From Adiantum capillus-veneris (taxonomy: Eukaryota; Streptophyta; Polypodiopsida; Polypodiales; Pteridaceae), in NCBI GenBank assembly GCA_014529385.2, contig CM043942.1, forward strand, positions 20,942,991 to 21,006,990: a stretch of 64,000 nt of DNA, given 5' to 3'. Position numbers and translations under genes: made by a program. Position 1 is the first letter of the stretch; each line of letters begins with the position of its first letter. Positions 9,672-20,800 of this stretch are shown here, piece after piece. The notes beneath the pieces were generated by a model. That model had not been told where the DNA came from. It ran no database searches and was given only the letters and a program-made list of their open reading frames with translations.

Positions 9672-11193
9672 TATCCTCTACAAATGTTTTGCTTGAGGTA
9701 TGGGTGCTTGTTTCTGGCATTGAAGACATTTTTTTCAAATGAGTGAGCATCACTCCTCATGGTTGGCCAAAATACTCCAAGTCTCAACATCCGTTGCATA
9801 GTTTGGTCTTCTGCAAAGTAAAGTCCTACTATGGTGATGTGTGCTTGACTTAGGTATTGGGTTTTCTGCTTAGGATTAATACACAAAAGAAATATCCCAT
9901 CTTAATTTTGTTCATATAGACTTCCAGCTAGTAATTGATACATAGCCAATTGTCCAATTAATACCGGTGTAATAAGAAGTGGTATTTGAAATCCACTTGT
10001 CATCAATGAAACCATATTTTTTTACCAACGGGGTATCATCTCTATAGAGAATAGATATGCATCTGGTATATCATCATCTACCCCTTTTGGTGGTTCTCCT
10101 GAAATAATTCTTGATAAATGATCTGCTCTTTGGTGTGTGGTGCCCAATCAAATTCCAAAAGAATGATGAGCCATCTCACTATTCTCCTTGTGTTTCATGG
10201 CTTGTTGACCAAGTACAATAAAGCTTGGTGGTCCATGATGAACACAAATTTGTCGGCTAATAGGTAATATCTATACTTTTTTATGGCATAGATCATCCCT
10301 AATCCTTCTCTTTTGGTGGTTGTATAGTTTTTCTCTACCACATTCTGGAAAATCAATTTTTCTGTCTCCTGGTTGAGCTAATATACATCAAATGGCAAAA
10401 TTGGAAGCATCAACATGTACATGGAATATCTTATTCCAATCTGGTGCTTTCAATATCAGGGCTGAAGTGAGAGCTTGTTTAAGCTTCATGAAGGATTCTT
10501 CACACTCATCAGTCCATACAAAGAGTGTAATCAAGCCATACATGAGTTTTGTGATTATAGCATAAATGTAGATGAATCGTTTGTAATATCCACAATGTCC
10601 CATGAAATCTTAAACCCCTTTGACTGTTGTCGGTCTAGGCAATTTAGCAATACCATGAATTTTATTTATATCGATCTTTATGCCATTTTAGACCCTATAT
10701 GTCCAAGATTTTTTCCTTGTCTGCCCGTAAATGTGCACTTTTTAGGATTCAAGAAAATCCTATAAAGTCTACATTTTTCGAATACCTTTTTGAGGTGTTC
10801 AAAATGATCATCTTGTATTGATGAATGTATACATAAATCATCCATATATTCGTCCAAGAAATTTCAAAGATATTCGTTGAAATCATGGCTCATTAATCTT
10901 TGAAAAGTGGCAGGAGCATTAATTAACCCAAAAGGCATAACCCTATAGACAAAAATACCCCATTCAGTTGCAAAGGCAGTTTTATGCTGATCTTTGCGAT
11001 CAACCAAAAGTTGATTGTACCTCAAAAATCCGTCTAAGAAGCTGAAAGCTTCTTTTCCTGCAACTCGTTCTAAAACATGCTCAGTGATTGGAAGAGGATA
11101 GCTGTCTCTAATGGTGGTTGCATCCACCTTTTTTAGATTGACACACACTCTTAATTTCCCATTTTTCTTGGATACCACCACAATCGGAGACAC
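9665..11193 (-). pseudogene. R3 RT, RNase H and integrase zinc domain remnants
   Basis: RT at 10864-11193 reads MSPIVVVSKKNGKLRVCV, FSFLDGFLRYNQ, YRVMPFGLINAPATFQ. The connection and first RNase H part at 10388-10603 include YYKRFI, FVWTDECEESF and HVDASNFAI with its catalytic Asp. RNase H motifs continue in shifted frames to about 10150. At 9665-9886 the integrase zinc region reads FWPTMRSDAHSF followed by degraded Cys positions. Between 9887 and 10388 there are many stops. No product is possible. Confidence 0.8.
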
Positions 11194-11363
11194 TCAATCT
11201 GTGTGTTCAATTTCATAAATGAATTCAGCTTCCTTGATCTTTTCTATCTCTTCTTTGATCTTTCTGGAAAATGTTTCATATAAGTATATGGCATTTGTAT
11301 ACTTGGTTTTGCATCATCTCTCATAGGTATGGTATGTTGTCAGATTATTGGATCAACACCGTA

Positions 11364-12261
11364 TTATTTTAGTAAGCTTAGCAAAAGCTCTTCTTCTTCT
11401 TCATTCAAGTCATTTGCAATGTAGGCAGGTCTAGGATCTTCTCTTGGTTTAGCTAGATCTATTTTCTTTGCATTTACAGGTCCTTCATAAGACTCGCCCT
11501 GCTTTCTTAGTTCCGTTACTACAGGATTTTTGACTATGATCTTTTGGTCTTGGAGAGTATATTTCTTGTAATGGGATGGAACACTCATTTATATCTTTAC
11601 TCTCTTCCTTGATTGTTTCCAATTCAGTGGTATACATCTCCTTTAGAGCTTTCTTCAACTCTTGATGTTTCTTCTTTTGTTCAACTCGTGTCATGGATGA
11701 ATCATCATCCAGGTTTTTAGGTTTTAATTGAGTTTCCTTTCTCATTTTTGTTGATATTTTTGATGTCCCTTGTTTGTTGTCTGAAGGATATCTACCCGTG
11801 ATTTTGTCCTTGACACAATCATGTGCATCTATCTGCATCAAGAACTGTGTTTTGCTAGAAACTAATGGCATAGTTCTAGATTTCAAGCTTTTTTGGTCTC
11901 TTTTTCTTCTATACCATTTGTGTCTTCTTGTTTTTTGGTTTGGCAAGTCAAAAAACTTTTACTCTCCTCCTTTTATGAGTAGTTTGGCTCTCACATGTTC
12001 TTTTTCAGACCCAAAATCATCAAATGTAGCTGGATGTCCTTCAAACTCATCAGTAGCACCATAGTAGAGGTCTGAAAAGACTTGTTGAGCTTTCAGTAAG
12101 TCCTTGGGTTCCTGAACTTCATCTTCAATGTGAAGGGTTGAGAACATTTGTATGGGAATTATGTCATAACCATCCTCATTGAAAAATTGAGTAGGCATAG
12201 ATTTATTCACACATACATCCATTGTTGCCAAAATTTGAGTCCACTCAAATGGCTCAAACAA
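11364..12261 (-). pseudogene. R3 protease-RT spacer
   Basis: Several minus-strand open stretches (11364-11588, 11485-11946, 11959-12261) in differing frames encode highly charged, Lys/Glu-rich sequence with no domain I know. They lie between the protease and RT of R3 and are taken as decayed polyprotein spacer. One part (FNEDGYDIIPIQMFSTLH) looks ordered. Confidence 0.5.
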
Positions 12262-12525
12262 TTTCTCCGGAAACGGTTCTAGTATATATGCTTCATCTAT
12301 GCAATCCCTTTCTAAGATACATTCTTCTTGTTTTAAACTCCCATTTTTTTAGGCTCCACACATCCAAATAGATGTGTCTTTGTTTAACCAAGATGGAAGC
12401 TTTAATTTAGCCAAAGAAACCAAGTCAAATTCTTGTATGGGCGTTTTCATGACATTTCTATAAGTGTGATGTTTTAGATTAACACTTGTGATTGATCCCA
12501 CTTGCTTCAAGTACAGGTAATTATT

Positions 12526-12804
12526 TTACCGATCTTGAATGAGTTGTACTTGTTGCATGAATGGTCTTCCCAAGATGATTTCATGGTTAAGTTTCTTTCC
12601 AAAGTCCACTAGCGCAAAAGTTTGTTGATAATCAATTCCATAGGAACTAGCTATCACTTTTTCAAGCAATCCTAGGGGTTTTTCTTTGTGTCCATCAGCC
12701 AATTGTAATTTGATTTGAGTTTTTCTAATGGCCAGTTTTTCCCATGATTCCCATACTGATTTTGTGGTTATGGCTATGCTAGCTCCACTTTTCAGTATTG
12801 CCAT
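12526..12804 (-). pseudogene. R3 aspartic protease with catalytic Asp replaced
   Basis: The minus-strand frame begins MAILKSGASIAIT and ends with LVDFGKKLNHEIILGRPFM, typical of retrotransposon proteases (active-site loop, then ILGRPF). The expected D-S-G reads K-S-G, so the nucleophile-activating Asp is gone. Upstream and downstream frames are broken. Confidence 0.7.
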
Positions 12805-12855
12805 GGTTTCTACATCATTTTATCTCCTTGAAAGAGTTGTGTTTCCTTTTTTCCC

Positions 12856-14295
12856 TTACGAGTAGTATTCTCCAACTTTGTTCATAGGGACGGATCTAAT
12901 TTCCTTGGTATCCAATTCATGCTTCAATTTCCCCATATTTTTTACGACCAGCTCTGGTATCCCCACCTTCTCTAGAGTTTTTTGTAAATCATTCCATAAA
13001 TATGGTCTGATTTTTAATAGTTCTCCCAAAGTAAGAGTACATTGAATGAGTGTTGACATGATTGAATGGATGTTCTCTACCTCTAGGGTCTGTTTCGCTC
13101 TTTTTACCTGAGTGGTTTTTCACACTATGGATTCGTCTTCGTTGTCTCCTAAGTAAGAGGGTAGTGGTTTTAGAGTCGATGGTTTAGACATTCCTGATGC
13201 TTCAGAGCCGCAATCCCCATCCAAGAATTTTCTTTCATTGTCTATATCAGGAGGTAAATTGTTTAACCAAAAATTCTCTATAGGAGCTGACTTCAAAGTT
13301 ATGCTCCCATCATTAATCTCTCTCACTTTTTCCATAAATGTCCTGTCTAGTCTTCCTCCACGAATGGAATTCCATCTAAAGCATCTTCACTATCAAGCAC
13401 TATGAGTTCTAGCTCTTTAGTAACAAGGTGGGGTTCTACCACCACTTTGGATTTCTCTTTATTGGTTTCTACCACAAGCTCTTCGGGTTTTGCTATACTC
13501 TCAAGATTGGGTTTTTGTTTATCCAGCATCTCTTGAGCAATTCATATCAAATTTTGTTAAGCTTCAAGCTTAGTTGCTTCCATATCTGGAGAAGGATATT
13601 TATTCCATTTTTTTATTATGTTTTGGTGTACTTTAAGTCCCACTTGGAAAGCTTCCAAGGCTACATTGATTGGCTCAAAAGTTTTGTCCACCAAAATTGA
13701 TCCTCCCGATTTTATTTTGGTTTCTTTGATTTCACTCCTAGTTTCTTTCACTCTTTTCTAGAATAGTTTCTTGGCTTTTTCCTCGATTTTTTCCTTTGTT
13801 TTTGTTGTCTCATCTCATACCTTTGTCTTATTCTTCTCTTGGTCTTCCTAGAGATGTTTTAGTATTCTCTGATTTATTAGAGTTATGTCTCTTTTTCTTA
13901 GCTTGGGCTCTAGTAATCACCTTGATTGGAACAATAGGTTCACTCTGTGAAGAGCTACTAGGTATCACTTGGACCACATTCACCACTATTTTTCCCTTGT
14001 TTAAAGGATTTTTGGACAATCTTCAGGGAAGTGTCCACCTTTTTTGAAGCATTGTGTATAAAAAGCTTCAAACTGGCTTAATGTTCTTGTCAGGTTTTGG
14101 GCATTCATTTTTCCAATAATCATCTGCACCATAGTTATGGCAGTTTCTAGTCCTTGGCTTAATCATGGGTCTTAGCATAGGAGGTCTAACACCTTGATTA
14201 GCTAAATAGTACATCGGTGTAAGCTATGTTGTAGCACAAGTCACAGGTTCTTCCATTGATGGTGGATGTGAATTATACCACTCTCCTTCTACCAT
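12856..14295 (-). pseudogene. R3 gag-protease linker, decayed
   Basis: Short minus-strand open stretches (12856-13059, 13120-13335, 13347-13529, 13557-13751, 13828-14019) encode charged linker-like sequence in changing frames. No catalytic or zinc motif is evident except a possible degraded Cys motif (DYCWKNECPKPD) near 14100. Taken as the decayed middle of the polyprotein. Confidence 0.45.
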
Positions 14296-15966
14296 TATTG
14301 TAGATGGCCTAGTGCTTGTTCATCTATGACTCCTTCTGAATGTATGTACTTTACAGGCATTGCATTATGTCCAGGATATGGAGGTTGTTGACCCAACACT
14401 GGTTGTGGTCTTTCGATACCCATCGGTGGTCTTTGTGTTGGGGCCATATTAGGTTGATATCTATACACGGGTTGTCCTTGTGGCCTCATGGGCACATATT
14501 GAACATTTTCATTGTACTTTGGTTGGTAATAGCACTTATTGGTCTCATGGTTGGTCCATTTACCCTTGATAGCACACCATTTTTGTGGCCTAATTGATTG
14601 TCCCTGTTGAGGTATCCCTTGCCCTAGTCCTCTCATAGGTGCTTTTTAGCATGTTATTCATCATTTTTTTCATCCTTTTGAGCATGTCTTCTATGGCTGT
14701 TAGTGGTGCTGCAAGAGCAGTTCCCACTTGTGTTGGGTTTGTGGATGTTGTTTCTCACTCTAAGTATCCTTATGGACACCTTCTTCATTGAAAATATCAC
14801 AATTGTCTCCCAAATCAATAGCATCTGATACACACTCTTCTAGGGTCATATGTTTCTTGCTATACAATCTAGCATGAAGTTCTTTGTTTAGCAATCCCTC
14901 TAGAAACAATGACACTAACATTTCTTCTGCAAGTATTTTTAGTTATGGGCGTCTTGCAATGTATTGCTTCATCCTAGTTGCACAATCCCTAACAGATTCA
15001 CCTTGTTTCTGTTGGAAGCTATAGATTTGAGCTACCGTATTATGTTTGATCCTAATTTTGGAACATGCAGCTACAAATCCCTGAGCTAATGTATTTAAGT
15101 CCATGATTGACCTTGGTGGAATATTTTGGAACCATGTCAATGCTTTTCCTTCTAATGTCATTCCAAATACCTAGAATTGAGTGTGGAAATCAAATATGCA
15201 TTCTGCTCTTACCTCTTGTTTAAAGCTTGCTAAGTAGTCATATGGATCTCCATATCCACTTTTGAAAATCAACTGGTCTGAGACGTCTATTTGGCTCAGC
15301 TCCAACTCCTCTGGTAGTTGGTCATGTCTTGAGTCCTTCAAACCAATCTCTTGGAAATAGTGGCTCATGTAGCCCTAGACTGGCTTTAATCTCACTCGGT
15401 TTCCTTTGTGATGAGGTAGGTTTGGGTTTTTTAGCATTGCTCCCAAAAGATCTCTTGCGGAGTTCCTCTCTTAGAATAGTTTTTGGTCCTTGGTCCAATA
15501 TCCAGTCTCTTATAAAGTACTCTTGGTATTTGGTCTAATCTAGCTCCTCATGACTCATCATAACAAAGTTATTTGTATAACAATCCCTAAATACGTAGGC
15601 TGGTAGATCTTCTGAATCCTTGTCTTAAATTTTGAAGATATAGATGATCTTCATGGGTGTTAACTGCCCTGATTTGGCATGAGAGGTCCATAAAAGTTCC
15701 TTGATGTTCCTATCTTTCCAACAATAGACTTTGATCCTAGGACTACCCGTGCTAAGCCATTTCAAAGGTTTCAGATCAACTTGATCGTATCCCTCAAATT
15801 CTAAAGTCGGTGGATCTTCTTTTACTGCCATATTTGGATTTATGGTATTCACCTTTAACCCCCATTTGTCTATGAGATTGTTAAGTATGGAGCTTGATTT
15901 ACCCCTTGTAATGTTTTTGTGGTAAAATTGCACATTTGTAAGGTCCTCATTATGACGAGAAGCCAT
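14295..15966 (-). pseudogene. R3 gag, broken
   Basis: Begins MASRHNEDLTN (15966) with an unrecognised N-terminal part. Further on, YDYLASFKQEVRAE and GKALTWFQNIPPRSI, then FQQKQGESVRDCATRMKQY are clear gypsy gag core motifs (retrotrans_gag type). A Pro/Gln-rich tail holds WCAIKGKWTNHETNKC, a zinc-knuckle relative. Stops and shifts lie at 15368, 15161 and 14640. Confidence 0.75.
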
Positions 15967-16242
15967 CGGGAGTGAAGGAAAATCACTCGCCGAAAACCAA
16001 AATTTTCACGGCGGCCAAAATTCAGCGACAACTTTAGGGAATATTATGGCCGGAATACTCCTTTTTTCCGGAATATTATGGCCGGACGGCGGCCAAAAAG
16101 TGATCGGAAAACAACCGGTCAGTTTGTCGGTTGGCCGATGGTGGCCGGTAGTCAATGGCCGGTTGGCCGGTGGTTGGAAGTCAATGGACGGTGGCCGGTG
16201 GCCGAATTCAATGCTGGTGGCCGGTGGTCGAAGTCAATGGCT
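15967..16242 (-). other. R3 leader, repetitive and GGCC-rich
   Basis: This is the stretch between R3 gag and the start of R4 homology. It has two copies of GGCCATAATATTCC (minus strand) near 16045-16085 and a tandem GGCCGGTGG array toward R4. No primer site or LTR end is recognised. It differs in composition from its AT-rich neighbours. Confidence 0.45.
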
Positions 16243-16245
16243 GGT
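16143..16245 (+). repeat. Imperfect tandem repeat, about 22-28 bp x 4
   Basis: Units start with GGCCGGT at 16143, 16165, 16193 and 16219 and each carries TCAATG(G/C). Unit lengths are 22, 28, 26 and 27. The array ends where R4 LTR homology starts. Confidence 0.65.
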
Positions 16246-16691
16246 CACACTAAGGCCAACAACATCACCAAAGAACAGACTGTGCACTGTGTGTGCCTAG
16301 TGCACACACACACACCCACACCATCACCGCAATCACCATGCTTGTTTTGAGCATGACCTCTACACCCTTGGCTATGGAAGATGAAGGGCAACTAAATGAA
16401 GGATGATGGCCATAATCCTCGTGCGAGTCTTCGCCATCAACTCCCACCTATCCGCCATGTGCTCTATCACTCTCTCCCTTCTCATTCCCCTACCCTATGC
16501 TCCCCATTTCATCGCCTAATTCTCTAAATAAAGCTTGAGGTTTTGTGAGTATGTTTTCTTGCAATGTTTTGCCCATGTGAGGTGTGCGGAATCCCCACCT
16601 AGTCTTGTGTTTTGGAGTGAGCTTGTGTATGTGTGAAGGGTGTGCGGATTCGCCATCCTTTTGTGGTGCCTAAGTACTAAGCCGCTATACC

Positions 16692-16697
<6 letters not shown>

Positions 16698-16752
<55 letters not shown>
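16698..16752 (+). repeat. (CT)n microsatellite in R4 5' LTR
   Basis: About 55 bases of CT. The 3' LTR has the same array, longer (24426-24506). Confidence 0.95.
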
Positions 16753-16756
<4 letters not shown>

Positions 16757-16848
16757 ACTTGATCTCATTCCCTTTCCTCTTCATCATTACTCCCAAGCAT
16801 CCATCTCTCTTGGATGAAAACTTTGTTATGGTGGTGTGTTGTTTGCGT

Positions 16849-16878
16849 CCTAGTCGCTGAAGCTAGGTGGTGCCCCCC
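16849..16878 (+). other. U5 stem-loop abutting a primer-site-like motif (R4, 5' LTR)
   Basis: CCTAG (16849-16853) pairs with CTAGG (16863-16867) around a 9-base loop. TGGTGCCCCCC (16868-16878) follows with no gap, 105 bases upstream of the true primer site. It lies well past the AATAAA, hence in U5. Confidence 0.65.
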
Positions 16879-16972
16879 TGTTTGCTTTATCGTGACAGGC
16901 TCGAGGCGCGCCATTCGGTCCCCGGTGTTTTAGAGGCCGTCGGGGTTCGGGGTTCGCTTTGCTCCCGTCATT

Positions 16973-16990
16973 TGGTGCCCCCACGGAGGA
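16973..16990 (+). other. Primer binding site of R4
   Basis: TGGTGCCCCCACGGAGGA, two bases after the LTR end; identical to R1 and R12. Confidence 0.8.
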
Positions 16991-17045
16991 TCTTTTCATG
17001 AAACCCTTCAGTTTACAAGACTGAAACCCTTAAACTATTGTGAAT

Positions 17046-17282
17046 GGATGAATGGCTAGTAGGATTTGCTAATTGGACGACAGAAGAAGAAGAGCTCCAA
17101 GCATAACTAGACGAACTCCGCATCTCCATCGAAGCTCGAGTGCCAGGCGTAACGGTAATCGATTTGCAGTGGGAGAGTCAACCAACACGCCAAACCCAGT
17201 GGATATACATAGGCCAAGTGCCAAGAAGAAGAAGGAGAAGGTCGAAACCATGTCCGCAACCTACAACCAACCCACAACAACA
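17046..17282 (+). pseudogene. Leader ORF 1 of R4, one internal stop
   Basis: The frame starts MDEWLVGFANWTTEEEE at 17046, 73 bases after the primer-site start, and has a TAA at about 17106. It then continues open through PG.TVID to an arginine run (PRRRRRR) and a Gln/Pro/Asn-rich end, stopping near 17281. It is homologous to the first leader ORF of R1 at both ends. Because the stop is the only break, the frame was probably coding until recently. Confidence 0.5.
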
Positions 17283-17284
17283 AA

Positions 17285-17509
17285 ATGGAAGGAGCTCTAC
17301 ACAATAGAGAATCAACACTATTCTACTTTGAGAATCGGGTAACTCAAGTCACCGAGGTAATTATCACAGTCAGTTTTCAAGTCGCACCTGATGCTGCAGC
17401 ACAGATAACGGAAGCATTGGCTCACACTCTCACTAGAGAAACTAGGGATCTACTGAGTTTGTTTCAGGAAAGAACACCACCCTCTCCCACAAGCTTGGAT
17501 AGTGACTAA
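17285..17509 (+). CDS. Leader ORF 2 of R4
   Basis: 74 codons. Includes VTEVIITVSFQVAPDAA and a helix-like ALAHTLTRETRDLLSLF, ending in a Ser/Pro-rich tail. It may be a distant relative of the ~70-residue family (V.I.VS then an amphipathic stretch), which in R12 is present twice, but I cannot establish this by eye. It lies directly upstream of the clear family member. Confidence 0.4.
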   Translation: MEGALHNRESTLFYFENRVTQVTEVIITVSFQVAPDAAAQITEALAHTLTRETRDLLSLFQERTPPSPTSLDSD

Positions 17510-17526
17510 GCACCTCTAAGCTTCAC

Positions 17527-17745
17527 ATGAATCAGTACAACCTACCTCAAGACAGATCACACATACCAACACGTGTACGCTCAATCAAGGTAATACTGGA
17601 TTTGAAGGCTCACTACCAGAACGTCATTGACACCATGCCGGGTGGGGAGCGGTTTTTGGAGGTTCTGGCATCAGATCAGCCATTTGTCTTACCTTTGGTA
17701 CAAGGCAATGTACCGTTTGAAGTTTTAATCTATGTCCTAGTATAA
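17527..17745 (+). CDS. Leader ORF of the conserved ~70-residue family (R4 copy)
   Basis: 72 codons, ending 83 bases before gag. Aligns end to end with the first leader ORF of R12: MN..NL start, an IP, V..K...Q..I, G..R..E, AS..PF.LPL and the end V.I.VL right before the stop. The length and stop position match within two residues. The element is otherwise diverged from R12, so the conserved length and ends argue for a real small protein. Function unknown. Confidence 0.6.
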   Translation: MNQYNLPQDRSHIPTRVRSIKVILDLKAHYQNVIDTMPGGERFLEVLASDQPFVLPLVQGNVPFEVLIYVLV

Positions 17746-17828
17746 GAGGGTATACACGCCTCCTTGTAAAGAAGAAAAAAACTTTTGCAAGTTAAGCAGT
17801 GTGTCTCTCTAGCTCTCTCTCAGTAATC

Positions 17829-20800
17829 ATGGCAAGTGTAGCATTTCCAACATTTAAAGGAAAGAAGGGGGAGGATTTGGAAACAGACTTCCTAGATGAC
17901 TTTGAAGTAGCATGTGTAGTGAGCAACAAAGATACGGATGAATCCCAGGTTAGAATCTTTAAGCATATCATGAAGCTAGAAGCTAGATCATGGTACAATG
18001 CACTTCCACAAGCAACCAAGGATGACTGGGAACCCTTAAAAACCGCTTTTAAGAGGCGCTTTGGGGGAGGTACCACTTCAGAAAAGTTGTGGGACAAGTT
18101 GAGAGACTTGAAGCAGGAGGGTCTTTTAGAATATGCCACCTATGAGTCCAAATTTGTGGATTTGTGGGAATGGTGGGTTGAGTCACTGGCTAGGGGGGAA
18201 GCTGCACCCGATTTCCTAAAAAAAGATCGGTTCACGCATGGCTTATGGCCGCTTCTCAAGGAGAAGGTGAAAGGTAGATTCCCGGCTACGTACGAGTTAG
18301 CCGTTGAGATTGCTCGCCTTAAAGACAAGAAGCTGCAAATGAAAGCCAAAGAAACCAAGTCAACAGAATCAAGAACATCGCGTCGACCAGCAACTACGAC
18401 AACCACCATTCCACCACCACCACCGGCTCTTGGGGTAAGAGATGACCAACAAGATATGTTGGCCCATATTACTGACCAACTGCAGAATTTGTCTGTCGAC
18501 TTAATACAACAAGGGAGGAGTCAAGAAAGAGATCAAGACCCTGGAAGAGCACGACGACAAAACAGGGAGTATCATTGCTACAACTGCGGAGAAGACGGTC
18601 ACGGTATATACTACTGTCCCAAACCACGACAAAACGATAATAGAGGAGATAGGAGGAACCAATTGTCACCCCCTAGAGAAAGAACACCCCCACCCCGAGC
18701 ACCACCCCCACCAACACAAATTCTACGTCCACCCTAGACACCACTACAAGCATCCATCCCACCTCTTCCACCAGCCCCACCACCTGATCGTCCTGTAAAC
18801 ATCATAAGGCTAGAAGAGAAAGGAAAAGCCATAGTAGTGGATCCATCCAGAGCAAAGGAGAGGGACAAGGGTAAGGAGAAGGTAACCTTTTTAGAACCAC
18901 TTGAAGCCATGACTGTGAAAAGAGCTAGGAGAGAGAAAGCTACACAATCAGATGATGAGAGAAGCATGAGAGGAGAAACTAGCAAGAGGCCATCCAGGCC
19001 ATGACGGAAATTGGGCATCACCGACTTCCAGCTAGGGAAAAGTTCTAAGCCCTATGATCTAACATTGGATGTGGCAAAGCAAGGACCGAAGATTACATGG
19101 CCACAGCTGCTACATCTTGCACCAAAAGTAAGGCGACAATGGTCTAAAATGGTAAGTACAAGACGCTCCAAAACAAAGGTAGCCGGAGCAATTTCGGGAT
19201 GCAACATGGATGACATCCTTCCAATTGTCGACGTAAACATAAAAGGAAAGAGGGTTGGAAACACCTACATTGATGGAGGTGCACAAATCTGTGTAATGAG
19301 CGAAGCTATGATGCTTCAATTAGGGCTCGAGGTTGACAGGCCTTCTCCATGCAAGGCAAAGATGGAAAACAACACAAAAGTAAAGTGTGTGGGTATGGTA
19401 AGTGCCGTGAAAATCAAAGCTTTCAACACTGAGGTAGAGGTAGATGTTTTTGTAATGCCTACTAAGGGGGAGGGCTATCCACTAATTTTGGGAAGGCCAT
19501 GGTTGATGGCCATGAAGGCAAAACAGGACTGGGGTACTGGCCTTCTACGCATGACCGGTAAGAAAGGGGAGACAATCTACTACGACATGAGGATTGGCAA
19601 GCAGAAGCAAATGAATCTGGAAACATCGGCAGATGAAACCACTAGCGAATCTTCCAGTTCTGAGGAGGAGACCACATCCACCGACGAAAGTGACAGTTCC
19701 ATTGATGTGATGGATATCATTATGAAGGATCCACAAAGGGTAAGCACAACTGGTGATCCATCACCAAAAGGGCAACCCAATGAAGAGGAGAGCAAATCAC
19801 CTGGCCTAGGAGGAAGTAGGTTGAAGGGTATGTTGTCTACGGAATTAACACTTGAGGAGAAAGATAGTTTTTTGCAAATGTTGATGGGATTTCCTAACCT
19901 GTTCATTGACAACTATAAAAGAATCACAGGCATTACAGTGGTGGAACATCATATTAAGCTGAAGGAAGGGGTAAAACCAGTTGTGCAAAAGCTACGACGA
20001 TTGGGGGTCATACAAGAAAAGGCACTCTTGGCCGAGGTAAGGAAACTGCTGGAGGCGGGATTTATCTATCCTGTAGAAAACTCAGAATGGGTGTCACCCG
20101 TAGTGGTGACGCCTAAAAAGAATGGTAAGTGGAGGGTCTGTGTTGACTACAAACCACTAAATGCAGCTACAAAGAGAGACCACTTTCCTCTCCCTTTCTT
20201 GGATGAAATTCTGAATGAAGTAGCGGGTTTTGAATGCTATACCGTCTGTGATGGTTATTCTGGATACTTTCAAATACGCATAGCCTTGGAAGATCAGCTA
20301 AAAACCACTTTTATCATGCCATGGGGTTGTTTTGCATACAGGGTTATGCCATTTGGTCTCACAAATGCACCTGCCACATTCCAAAGATATGTCACATATG
20401 TTTTTCAACCGTTCTTTGGAACATCCATAAGAGTGTTCATTGATGATTTTTGTATATATAGCTCCCGTATTTCACATTTAGAAAAGGTAACTGAAGGTTT
20501 AGCCAGGTTGCAGAGCCTAGGTGGGCAATTAAATGTGGATAAATGCCACATTGGGGAGAGTAAAGTCATTCTACTAGGCCATGAAAATTCAGCAAAAGGT
20601 ATCAACGCCGACCCAAGTAAGGTGTCCGCACTCATAGCCCTACCTTCACCAACGACCGCACGCCAACTGGTCTCTTTTCTACAGAAGGTGAGGTACTTAA
20701 GTAGATTCATACATCTACTATCACAACTTGTTCTACCACTGCAACAACTCACTCAAAGATCAACTTTCACTTGGGACGAGGAAAGCGAACATCACTACAA

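Larger units (their letters stand above)
9672..16242 (-). mobile_element. R3: old Ty3/gypsy, 5' leader to integrase zinc domain
   Basis: On the minus strand: leader (16242-15967), gag, protease, RT, RNase H, and the HHCC domain of integrase, where R2 interrupts it. It is heavily decayed, with frameshifts and stops in every domain. Its protein motifs (protease of the D-S-G type, different gag) place it outside the R1/R4/R12 lineage. The rest of integrase and the 3' LTR are not in the window. Confidence 0.8.
16243..16970 (+). repeat. R4 5' LTR, U3 missing
   Basis: Homology to the 3' LTR starts at TCACACTAAG, equivalent to about 23967, some 18 bases after the TATA box in the 3' copy. All of U3 and the TATA box are absent. 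AATAAA lies at 16527-16532. The end CA (16969-16970) is followed by TT and the primer site. Confidence 0.85.

Noticed and set aside
16046-16350. Trp/Gly-rich ORF on the plus strand
   Set aside because: Produced by the GGCCGGT tandem array; no conserved counterpart.
18735-18737. TAG in R4 as a programmed gag-pol readthrough stop
   Set aside because: R1 and R12 have no stop at this place and a second TGA follows at 19002, so mutation is simpler.
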